Source of the DNA: Yamagishiella unicocca
Lineage: Eukaryota; Chlorophyta; Chlorophyceae; Chlamydomonadales; Volvocaceae
DNA: 64,000 bases
Direction of reading: 5' to 3'
Assembly (NCBI GenBank): GCA_003116995.1
Contig: BDSL01000015.1
Location: 868,001-932,000 of the forward strand
Made by a program: the position numbers and the translations under genes. This document shows, one piece after another, positions 1 to 9,716 of this stretch; the stretch's first letter is position 1; each line of letters opens with the position of its first letter. Below the pieces are notes generated by a model. It saw only the letters and a program-made list of their open reading frames with translations, was not told where the DNA came from and made no database searches.

Positions 1-110
1 GGCTAGCTTATCCGCGTCTGTTCGGGGGCACGGCACGGCAGCGAATGACTGCGATACTCCCGTAGTCATGACTAACAACATTATTGCTCGGACGAGACCA
101 GCTTTTTCAG

Positions 111-165
111 TGTCAGGCGATGCGCCCGATGGCTCTACCTTTTAAGGTCTGGAGCCCACTGTAAC
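111..165 (+). repeat. Dispersed repeat family A, terminal segment
   Basis: This 55-bp segment ends in a GAGCCCACTGTAAC terminus and is nearly identical, in inverted orientation, to 1265-1319 (2 mismatches) and 45079-45133 (1 mismatch). Shorter or diverged relatives end near 21099, 22904, 24417, 43238, 46061 and 54951. DNA just outside this terminus is usually a short AAC/TAC or GTA microsatellite, which suggests the 3' end of a non-LTR retrotransposon family; that class call is an inference. Confidence 0.7.
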
Positions 166-1264
166 GATTACAACAACCAGCTGGCAAAGCCACCCTTGTA
201 CCAGTTACTACTACCCTTGCAATGTGCCCGATGGCTCTAGCCGACTGGTCGGGAGTCAGCAACAACAGTGCTTATTTCTACCCATGAGCGCTTCAGCCGC
301 CCACGTCTGCCCGCGGCAAGAGTTTGGCCTTCGGCGGCTTTACGATCGCGCGCTTGTGTGCGGTGCCCCGTTGGCAAGCCTCCCTGTCACACCGTCACAA
401 TCTTCAGGTGCGGTTGGCCAAACGCTGACTCATTATCACTGCCGTCGCCCCACACGGTAGCTGCACTGCGCACGGACCGAAGACTGCCCTCTCGTGCTGC
501 CCACCGGCTTACTCCCTCGTTACTCCGTAAACCAACCTTGTGGTCCGCCGACCAAGCGTCCCTGCAGCTGTCCGTAGCTGTCCAAGCATAGCCCTGCTTG
601 CCCGTTTAGGGCCATCAATTCACATGCCAGTAATATCTTAAGTATATGACTTAAAATGTGGCCCCTGGTTGCGCAGTATTGCAGCTGGGCGCATCCACAA
701 GTGCACCAGTACGGGTGTGATGATCTGCAGGTAGGGCTAGGGTAGGGTACGTGGTGCTGGCCACAGCGATTACTGTTGTAAGCACAGCTGTGTGCTGCAG
801 GCACCCAGCAGCTTCTGGCACCCAGCAATATCCCCTCCTTTGTCACTGTTTGTCACGACACACTCCTGGCTCGGGCTATCCCCATATGCAGGCAACACAC
901 TAGCGCGACGCTAACACGGGCGTGGTTATTCTAGTGCCATCACTGGGCCTACTCGGAGGTCACGTTTGGGCACTGAGGTATTGAGTCCGGGTCCAGTCTA
1001 TCATTCTGGTCCTGCATTGATGCTCAAGGCCTTGATGCTCACTGTACGTGAGCTACTTCCCGAGAAGTCTGGCCCTTGAGCATAGTCCCACGCAGTCACG
1101 GGCTGCCTTGGTCCAGGCTCACACGGCCCCCTGCCGTCCAGCGAATCGCATCATTTGTACGGCAGACACTGATCCACTAAAACAATTCGTGTCGACACAC
1201 TTAGATAGTTGACCACAGTCAAATGATTACACTGCATCAATGACGCATTTTGTAGTAATAGATT
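166..1264. other. Intergenic, no gene seen
   Basis: No open frame here has credible splice sites or recognisable protein content. The stretch lies between two inverted copies of repeat family A and may belong to degraded mobile DNA. Confidence 0.5.
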
Positions 1265-1319
1265 GTTACAGTGGCCTCCAGACCTCAAAAGGTAGAGCCA
1301 TCGGGCGCATCGCCTGACA
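1265..1319 (-). repeat. Dispersed repeat family A, inverted copy
   Basis: This is the reverse complement of 111-165 with two mismatches over 55 bp. It is preceded by a GTAGTAATA-type microsatellite at about 1253-1264, as at the copy at 45079. Confidence 0.7.
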
Positions 1320-2073
1320 TTGTGTCAAGACACCTTTGCCGTCCCAGCGCTTCCGGAATCCCCGGCCCTAATCGCCGGGAGTAGAAAAAACCCGAACCTT
1401 TTAGGGGACCCCGCGTCCGCCTTCCTACCCGCCATCTTGTAACCCCGTGGATGCATAGCAATCATGCAGGGAGCTACCAAAGAGATTTGCCGTAGCGAGA
1501 ACGAAGGTTGGTATGCCGACCAATGCCCAATAGGGTGCACTTCATGCTTTCAGATCATTGAAGTGCATTGTGTGCCGTGGACGTGCAAGCCCATTATGGC
1601 ATAATTACTGACGAGAGTGACTGTGGCCGAATGACCCAGGGACCCTGGAAATGTGACTAACCTTACCTGCTGCAAAGCAATACATGGACACAGAAGTATA
1701 CAAGCATTGCTGACACGCACTGGCAGACCGGCCAGACTGGCCTGGACGTATGTGTGCCAACGAGGTGCCAAGGAAGCTGTACAGCTGTACTGCGCACGCC
1801 TGTTGATGCCTTGGCATTGCAATAATGAAGGTTTTGTTTGGTGAAGCTGAAGTCTTGGAGAAAGCGAAATTTGGTGCGCGTCCGAGAAAGGTGTCGTACA
1901 GAAGCTATATGCTCCTGCGCACGCGAACGTAGTCCATTGTCCGCAACGCTTATCATAATATCATCTCAGTTGTCGAGGCGTAACTATATACACTCCGTTC
2001 ATATTGGTTTTTTGTACTTCTTACTCTTCGCAAGCGTCCTTTGGGGCTACAGAACAGGGCGAGAGCCGGAGCC

Positions 2074-2989
2074 ATGCAGCGGCCGCCAGCGGACGACCTG
2101 TGCTCTTCATCGTTTTCTAGTTCGGTACGTGCGAGAATGTTCAAAGCGGAGGGTGACCGTCCGCGGCGTGTGTCCGCGGCCCTGCTTCCTCCATGCTATG
2201 CTGGCCTTGTGCGAGGCAGGCGTTAAGATTTACCATGGAACTTGGATGTGGGTCTCTCGCGCGGTCTTCTCAGTTAGGCAGTGTGATGTTCCAGTTGCCT
2301 TCTCCCAGGCACCGAGACCTCAACTTATGCCAACTTCCACGCATTTTAGCTTCTAACCTCCACTGTCAACATTTCTTGTTACTGGTCGAATCCTCCTGGT
2401 CGCAACCAGGATGACAACCTGGAGTGGGTTTGCTGCCTTGCAGGATATGGAGACGGATATGGCTCGCCAGGAGGAGCTCTTGATTGAGAAATACGGACGT
2501 TTACAATTGAAGCAGCGTGCCTTGGTCGGCAAGGTAAGAAAACTTAAAGGACTCGTGGGCCGGCCCACACTGCCTGCCGGTATTTGCCTCGACAGTTCAC
2601 GGTGCTGATGCAATTGGTGTTCATGTTACGCTCTTTGCAGAAGCAAACGCGGCGCTATTTCGACTCGGCGGACTGGTCTATGCAAAAACAGGGCAAATTG
2701 ATACCCGACGTTTTCCTCGGGTTTGACGTAAGTACAACTTTAAACGGACGGGAGGAGCCTACTGCGGCCATCTCAGCTAGTGGGCTTTTGGATAGGTAAA
2801 GCCAGCGTATGTAACGGAGGCCGCACAGTGGGCTGCTTACATTCGTGCATGATGCGTCGGACGATGTACCAGTCCGTGTGTTTCCTAACGCTAGGCGTCT
2901 CCTTCCAGTCCTCTCTCTAGTATCGCAAGCAAACCCTCCTAAAGCGCCGTTTGTCCGCCCCTGTGCCATGCCCTCGCAGTGTCCGATAG
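2074..2989 (+). CDS. Endosulfine/ARPP-19-like protein (98 aa, four exons)
   Basis: Exons are 2074-2124, 2444-2533, 2641-2727 and 2921-2989. All introns are phase 0 with clean sites (GTACGT, GTAAGA and GTAAGT donors; TTGCAG, TTGCAG and CTCTAG acceptors). The 98-residue product has a plant-type endosulfine core: EKYGRL at about residues 32-37, then YFDSADWSMQKQG at 53-65. In animals and yeast the Ser of FDS(G/A)D is phosphorylated by Greatwall/MASTL or Rim15, turning the protein into a PP2A-B55 inhibitor; here it is Ser56. The C-terminus has KRRLSAP with Ser88 in a PKA-type RRxS context, like the C-terminal PKA site of ENSA/ARPP-19. The start is the first ATG before the first good donor; a further upstream exon is possible. 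The alternative acceptor at 2909 is excluded because it runs into a stop at once. Function as a phosphatase inhibitor is inferred from the motif. Confidence 0.85.
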
Positions 2990-4222
2990 ACCAGCTACCG
3001 GTCAAAACAGAGCCGTCCGTCCCAGGCCAGCGCACGCGCACACACCTGGATGCGGTCGGGTGGGCCGAGCCGGTCGCTGTCCCCGCGAACGTTTCCAGGA
3101 CAGTGCTCGACATATAAAAGTATATGCGCCTCTGGCCTGGATGATCATGATGTGCAGACTTGTTACAATCGTAGTCATTTTTGAAGATCGTTAGTACCGT
3201 AAGTGCCCGCGATGTGGGTTTCAATGTAGCGCGGTAGCATGGTAGCATTTTGGTGGTGGGTTCTTTTGTCCACGGCTAAAAGGCCTGTAGAGTCTATGCG
3301 CGACGGCGCGGCCGCATTGTGCGGGTGCGACAGCCGGGTCTTTCTGCTCGCGCTGCATGGGAAGAAGGAACTACACGCGCTATGTCTGGGGCTAAACCCC
3401 ATGCGGCCGCATGGTTAGCATAGTCGTGTGGGGACGCCAGCGGGACGATCCTGTGCCCTGCTGAAGGCGTAGCTAGTGAGGCGGGACCACGCGGGTGGGA
3501 GCGGAGGACCGCAGCGCCCGTCCCAACGCACCAGCGACCGACAGGGTTGTCGCTGCATGTTGCAGGGTTTGAAGACAAACCGCGTGGCTTTGGTGGCTTT
3601 CTGAGTCTCAAAACGTATGCACGCATTGCATGCATTCTTGCAGTAGGGGAAACGAGGGCATGATGCGGGTCATGTGAAGAAGGGGTTGGCATGGTAATGA
3701 ATGTCGGGGCAACCGAAATACGTGGCTGCCCCTGACGAGGGACAAGCGGTGCTCCTGTGACGTCGCGGATCCGGGCGCAATCTGAGCATCGGCGAAGCGA
3801 CGGCTGGCCGCAAGTTATTGGTTGGCTGGCTGATAGGAGGTGCCGGAGTGCCTTTCGCGACTGCAACGTTGCAAACGATCGGGCAGCCGCGGGTGCAGCC
3901 AATCATTCTCCCAGCGGCACTGACTGAGTTTGCGCGTTTCGACTATCAAAGGCCCGCGGCCGTCCGCCAGCCCCGTCTAGCAGTTTCTAACGACGCGGCA
4001 TTGCGTGTGGTTGCGGTAGGCTGGTGGGCCGCATCGGACTACTGGGCGGTGGACAGGAGGGAGGTATCACCAGCTGCGCTACTTGTTGACATGTCCTGAA
4101 ACGTTGTGGCTACCGCATGATGTCGGCCGTTCTTGGTATAACTGACTATGCAGGTTCATCCTATTTGATGCACGCGTGTGACGTTGTGCGGGCGATGCTG
4201 GGCGCTATGCCTTGTCAGTCCG
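2990..4222. other. No confident gene
   Basis: This holds the probable 3' UTR of the endosulfine-like gene and then unassigned DNA. A 202-codon open frame on the minus strand (3294-3902) has low-complexity Ala/Arg/Pro/His content and no recognisable domain. A TATAAAA-like string lies near 3112 but no gene start follows it convincingly. Confidence 0.4.
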
Positions 4223-4236
4223 CTATGCCTTGTCAG
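4203..4236. repeat. 17-bp tandem duplication
   Basis: The unit CGCTATGCCTTGTCAGT occurs twice in direct succession. Confidence 0.7.
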
Positions 4237-4663
4237 TCTGGATGGGGAAAAGAGACAACCTGCTTCGGCAGCGCAGCAGCCTGTCGATGGGGGAAAGAGG
4301 TGTTGGGGAGGCCGTGCCCCCGTGTCGCACTGTGTTTTGTGCCCAGTGCTGCCAAAAAGCTCTCGTCGAGTGGGTGACTTGTTGTCCGGCAATGGCCTCC
4401 GTGAGGCGCTCTAAAGAGCCGTACACACGCTCGTACTCACGCTCCTGCTGTAATTTGATATAGTACCACATCGCTGCCAGTGGCGTGTAAATCTCCGGAG
4501 GGTTGCACTGGCAAGTGCATCTGGCGGAGCCGGGTCTTGCCGTCAGCGTCGGTTTTCCAGCGAAGACGGGAGGAACCTGGGGCGCATCGCTAACACTGAA
4601 AGCGGCGAAGTCACAACAAAGGAACACAACTGCAGCCACAAAGATGCTCGCTGAAATCACCAT
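4223..4663 (-). CDS. Possible small secreted or membrane protein
   Basis: An open frame of 146 codons starts at 4663. The first ~22 residues form a hydrophobic stretch (VISASIFVAAVVFLCC) like a signal peptide or membrane anchor. A Pro-rich segment, a CTCQC cluster and a charged probable helix (QEREYERVYGSLERLTEA) follow. The last ~45 codons look less protein-like, so a splice site may fall near 4375. I do not recognise the family. It could also be a chance open frame; the charged helix is the best argument for coding. Confidence 0.3.
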   Translation of the reverse strand: MVISASIFVAAVVFLCCDFAAFSVSDAPQVPPVFAGKPTLTARPGSARCTCQCNPPEIYTPLAAMWYYIKLQQEREYERVYGSLERLTEAIAGQQVTHSTRAFWQHWAQNTVRHGGTASPTPLSPIDRLLRCRSRLSLFPIQTDKA

Positions 4664-5965
4664 AGAAACAAGCTACCTAGTTAGGAACAGGCCGACCAAT
4701 GGGTCTGTAACCAATGACCGCGGCGTTCCGCTCGAATCCGCTCTGATTTGGGTTGGTTGCCACGCTGCGAGGATGGACGCGGCCTCTGCTTACGCCTGCT
4801 CAGGCGGCAAAACTACGAGGCGGCAAACGAACAAAGGCCGGTGACCGGTGGCTGGTCTTGGCTGGCGCGCTGGTACCGCAGCCATGCCGGTGGCACTGGG
4901 TGCTGTAGCAGATGGGTCTAAAGGAAGTTCTGTTATGCGCTGGTGTACTGCTGTCTTCTGGTCCGCAGATAATGTAGGAGCCCGTTCGCTGAACGCCCTG
5001 CCTACCACCTCCTGTCCCGGAGTGCTGACATGGATTGCCTCAAATTGCACGGCCGCTGGCTGTCCTTACCGAGTCGCGCAGGATCGGCAATCCTGTGCAC
5101 CCTCAGGCACCCTCGGAAAAGGATAGTAGCGATGCGCTCCTGATGATTATGATGATGATTTACAGGTGACTTGCACGATTCAGACGAGCCAGGAGGCTCA
5201 TGAATCGCTTTAAAAGTTGCATTTTGAGACATTTTGATGCACTCCCTGGCACTCCTTCCTTGGGAACCACTTGTCAAGCTGTGATCGGTGTTGTACGGCA
5301 CGAGCGAAGACCAAGCTCGGTAATACTCGTAACGAGTTCAAGCATTGTATCCTTCTCAGCAGGTGTTGGTGGTGATGTAAGGAGGGCCATGTGTGGGGAT
5401 GTGTGGGGAACCCTAAAACCGCCATGCCTGGCGGCCCTGGGACTTGACGGCTGCTGCTACCAGCATATGCGCCAGGTGCCGCTGTAGGCTGGGCGTATAC
5501 GGCAGTAGGAACATGTGGGAACGCTGGGGCCGGCACCGGTCGTCTCACCGGCTGCCAGATTTAACTTGCCCTCTCTGGACAGCTAACAGCCGCACCGAGA
5601 CAGGCTGTCTCCAAGGGTCACACTTCGCCATAACGACCAAGCAATTATTTTGTTGGCGTCGGGTCCATCGACGTTTCGTTCGGGCTGTGCCTGACTGCGT
5701 CGCGCCACCCTCGTCAGCCGACTCACAGCCACTGTCGTTATCGTCTGAAAGGATAGGGGCTTCCAATCTATCGGAACCGCTGCTACTAGCATGCCAGCTA
5801 CCATAGTCGTCCTCATTGCTGGTGTTGCCAAGCTGTACCAAGCCCGTCGTCGGTGTCATCAGCATCGATCGTTGTTCTTTGGCGTGGACGTATCGTTGGT
5901 GTTCTTATCGACACTATTTCGGTGATGATCCTGTGGTTGTTTACCTGCGTTGCGGGTATGCAATC

Positions 5966-6216
5966 TTGCATGCTTGCACGGTTCGCGATGTGCTTGCTGC
6001 CCAAATCTTGCTGCCCAAATCTTAACACAGTGCACTTTTCACGTAACGAATGTTACTTTTACGATTAAACCCGTCTTGCCTACTGCGATCGTTAAATTGG
6101 CGCCCCTCGATTTATGTGGTTTATGGGAAGGGCTTGGGGGCTTTATCCTGTTACGCCATACAAGAGGCTCAACGATTTGCACGGCAAGCACATCGCGAAC
6201 CGTGCAAGCATGCAAG
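5966..6216. repeat. Perfect 33-bp inverted repeat
   Basis: Positions 5966-5998 and 6184-6216 are exact reverse complements over 33 bp, separated by 185 bp, just inside the left end of the inverted-repeat element. The pair could form a stem or mark a nested insertion. Confidence 0.85.
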
Positions 6217-6223
6217 GTTCATC

Positions 6224-8672
6224 AAAGACGGGAACCGTCTTCTTCGTGAAGCAGATAATCGTGTATGTTATGTTCGGTTTAGTATGCGTGGATGGAAGGG
6301 CGTGTGGAGGATGGGATCACGTGCTGTCCTTTCCTTGATTGGCTTGGGTTGTCATTCTTGTCAGGGTCCACTGTGTTGGGCGAGGTGAGGTGTCAAGTGA
6401 ATGGGGTGGCTTTCGGGGCGTCTGCTGGCTGCTAGCGCTGCCATCTCGTATGGTGCGGTGTTCTCTGGGTCTGGGTCTTCCCCCTTGGGTCTGGCCCGGC
6501 TTGCCTCTGTTGAGTCCAGGACATGCCCCCCCTTCTTGTCCTGGGTAAATCGGGCTTGAGTTCACGTTACCATTTGATTTATTTGTTGCGTTGTGAGGTA
6601 TCTAAGGTACATATGATACCGGTCCCCAGCCTGTATCGTGAGGCGCGGAGTACCAGCGTTGCGCATTCGCACGGTTTTCTCAGCTGGCGCTGTCTCGCAT
6701 GGCCCCCCGTTTGCTACCTCACTTTTACAGCCAACCCAATTTGGTACCTGGACATGCTGCTATTCCTCTTGCGTTGTAGGCCACTGTGAGTTGTGCTCGT
6801 GTGGCCCAAAATCTCTAAAAAACGCCCGTTAGAGGGATCCTTATGATAAGCATCTGCCAGGTGGCAATTCTGTCCGTTCGCGGCTGCTATTTCCCGGTCC
6901 ATTTACGATCTTTTTGCGCGCAGCTTCCCAGCCCCCGCTGTAAATTTGGGGTACTGGGGACTTTTATTGTGCTCCCGGCCGAGCGGAAATGCGGCTCGTC
7001 TCAGCTGTTTCTCCGGCCACTACTTTTCGGCATCGGCGGTAGAATGTACGGGCTCGGTGCTTGTATTGTACGATCCCGACCCATTGCACATACGATCTCG
7101 GCTTTTTTCAGCAGGGAATGGCATGACGAGCATCCTCCGCGCGGCTTCCCGACGCTCGCTTGTATTTTTGCCTATTAGGGTCCGCCATTTTGCATTCGGC
7201 CATTTGGCTCTGCGTTCCGTGTGTGCTGCTCGTCCGACCCGTGTACATAGTGTTTATTCGGCATCGGCGGTAGTTTTATACAGTCTCGGATGGGGAAAAT
7301 CTCGCTACAATGGTCTGCTTAAAAGACGGGAACCGTCTTCTTCGTGAAGCAGATGATCGTGTATTTATTTTCGGTTTAGTATGCGTGGATGGAAGGGCGT
7401 GTGGAAGATGGGTTCGCGCGTTGTCCGGGACTTGACGACTGGCCTTGGCGTACCTGCTGGGTTGTGATTCTTGTGCGTGGGGAACCCGCGCGCCGTTGTG
7501 CATACCGGTAGGCTCCATCTGGTCCTGGGGCCCTTAGTGCTGGCTTGACCTTTCCAGAGCAGTAGCATGCAGCGCCACCGGAAATGCCAACATAGTAGTA
7601 ACGCCAGCATTATACTACGCAATTTGTCGCCTATGGTTGGGAGGAGCTTTCTTCGGCTGCAAGCGCCGGCCCGGTGTCCCCTCGCCTGCACCACTTCTGG
7701 AATTGCCCCCTTGCTCGTGCAATTTCGGTATGCCTGCCCGTCTATTTTGTCGGGGGCGAGCTGTGTTGCGCGCGGCGAGCGAGGTCCCTGTGTCTTTCGG
7801 TGCCTTACTTTCGGGGCATCTGCTCAGGTGTGCTGGATTGCTGTGGTCCCCCTGCTTGGGTTAGGCCCGGCTTGCCTCTCTTAAGTTCAGGACATGGCCC
7901 CCCTTCTTGTCCTGGGTAAACCGGGCTTGAGGTGACCTAAACATTTCATTTGTTGCGTTGTGAGGTACCTTAGGTCCCCAGCCTGTATCGTGAGGCGGCG
8001 TACCAGCGTAGCGCATTCGCGCGGTTTTCTCAGCTGGCGCTGTCTCGCATGGCCCCCCGTCTGCTACCATACTTTTACAGCCAACCCAATTTGGTACCAT
8101 GGACATGCTGCTGTTCCTCTTGCCTTGTAGGGCACTGTGAGTTGCGCTCGTGTGGCCCACCTGCTCTCAAAGACGTCCGTTAGAGGGATCCTTTCATAAG
8201 CATCTTCCAGGTGGCAATCCTGTCCGTTCGCGACTGCTATTTCCCGGTTCATTTGCGATCTTTTTGCGCGCAGCTTCCCAGCCCCCGCTGTAAATTTGGT
8301 GTACTGGAGACTTTTACTGTGCTCCTGGCCGAGCGGAAATGCGGCCCGATTCAGCTGTTTCTCCGGCCACTACTTTTCGGCATCGGCGGTAGAATGTACA
8401 GGCTCGGTGCTTGTATTGTACGGTCCCGACCCATGGCACGTACGGTCTCGGCATTTTTGAGCAGGGATTGGCATGACGAGCATCCTTCGCGCGGCTTCCC
8501 GACGTTCGCTTGTATTTTTGCCTATTAGGGGTCTTCATTTTGCATTGGGTCATTTGGATTTGCGCTCCGTCTGAAGTGCTCGTCCGACCCGTGTACATAG
8601 TGTTTATTCGGCATCGGCGGTAGTTTCGTACGGACTCGTCTGGGGCAAATCTCGCTACAATGGTCTGCTTAA
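6224..8672. repeat. Two diverged tandem copies of a 1.1-1.3 kb unit
   Basis: Copy A (about 6224-7324) and copy B (about 7325-8672) match along their length, e.g. TGCGTGGATGGAAGGGCGTG at 6286 and 7382, and CTTCTTGTCCTGGGTAAA at 6531 and 7901. The longest frames change between copies through indels, which argues against protein coding. Confidence 0.8.
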
Positions 8673-8817
8673 CAACCTTAGGATCATCACCGAATAGCGT
8701 CGATAAGCTTGCCAGAATATCAACGATATATCCACGCCAAAAAAACAATAGGACATGACACAATAGTACAAGACACACTGGTGCACCGTACTGAAGCTCG
8801 GGAGCCCGTTGCAACAG

Positions 8818-8978
8818 ACTGCCGACGTGTAACCGATCGTGAAGCACAAAGACTTTCGCACTATGGGCGTGGCGGAGGGAGAAAGGAACGTCAAGGGAGT
8901 GGCGACGAAATCGAGCCCCTGGAGAAGCTTAAGCAGAAGATGGCAAAGAAGCAGAAGAGGGGATTCGGTGGCGGCTAA
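8818..8978 (+). CDS. Probable last exon of an unrecognised basic protein
   Basis: An acceptor-like TTGCAACAG precedes 8818. A frame ending in TAA at 8976-8978 encodes about 52 residues, very basic and Gly-rich, finishing with EPLEKLKQKMAKKQKRGFGGG-type sequence. A TGTAA poly(A) signal lies 133 bp downstream at 9111, which supports a real gene end. The upstream exons are not identifiable. The exon abuts the right end of the inverted-repeat element, so the element may have inserted into the last intron or may supply upstream sequence. The family is not recognised; a nuclear or RNA-binding protein tail is only a guess from composition. Confidence 0.4.
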
Positions 8979-9110
8979 GCGTACATTCGAGCTGCGGCGC
9001 CCCCCAGGGCCTGGCTCAGAGCCCTGCACCCCGCGGACTTAGCAGCGTATCGACTCTCGTTGGAGGTTGGGATTATGGGTCATGCGAAAACTTGGCACTT
9101 CCCCCTAAAC

Positions 9111-9115
9111 TGTAA
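9111..9115 (+). terminator. TGTAA poly(A) signal
   Basis: TGTAA is the usual chlorophycean polyadenylation signal. It lies 133 bp after the stop at 8976 in AT-rich sequence. Confidence 0.5.
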
Positions 9116-9716
9116 TTATTAATATGTGCCTTTATGAGTTTTTACGTTGTATGCTTTTGGAGCGTAGTATTTTCGCTGCGTCGTAAACAGTGACATCCTG
9201 TCCGGCAAGGCAGGAAGGTTACGACTATTTGCAAATTAGTTCGCCAACTTGCGTGTTATATGATAAATCGATGTACGCGGTTACAGCAGTTTCCACGGTA
9301 GCAGCTTGTTAGCTGGATCCTGTTTCCGCGGCCAAGCGAGGGAAGCAGTGCGGCACTCAGCGTGAAATGCAGGCCAGTCTTTCCCATTGACTTCTCCTTA
9401 CGGCAAGCTCGATGTTGCTCAGGATAGCACTGGCTGCGAAGGATTAAAGAAAATGCGGCCTGGGCTTGGATTTCACTGTTTTGCCCCTGTACGTCACTCA
9501 ACGCGCGCTTTGGGCCTGAGTGGCCCGCCGTACCCAACGGATATACCTTAGCCTTGTGCCTTTGCCATTGGCTAATATCGTGACACTGTATTCATAGATG
9601 TTGGCCCAGACCGTCGACTATTACCCAGAAGCGGCCAACAACAGCTGTTCCGAGTGTATAATACTCCGCGAAGCGAACCCGTGCGAACCACCTATCAGTT
9701 AAACCTATAGGAAGTT

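Larger units (their letters stand above)
5816..8790. mobile_element. Element with long inverted terminal repeats and internal duplication
   Basis: The left end (about 5870-5945) and right end (about 8675-8750) are inverted copies sharing GGCGTGGA, TATCGTTG, CTTATCGAC and CGGTGATGATCCT in the same order. Weaker similarity extends outward. Between them lie two tandem copies of a 1.1-1.3 kb unit. Both begin with AGACGGGAACCGTCTTCTTC (at about 6224 and 7325) and end with CTCGCTACAATGGTCTGCTT (near 7315 and 8670); they differ by point changes and indels. I see no transposase. A non-autonomous DNA transposon fits best; this is inferred from structure. The boundaries are approximate. Confidence 0.6.

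Noticed and set aside
3294..3902. 202-codon minus-strand frame
   Set aside because: Composition is Ala/Arg/Pro/His-rich with no recognisable domain, no supporting splice or poly(A) evidence, and a shadow frame on the same strand.
5545..5865. Acidic/basic 106-codon minus-strand frame
   Set aside because: The Asp/Glu/Ser-rich then Arg-rich content is suggestive, but the frame starts inside the element's inverted repeat and has no identifiable partner exons.
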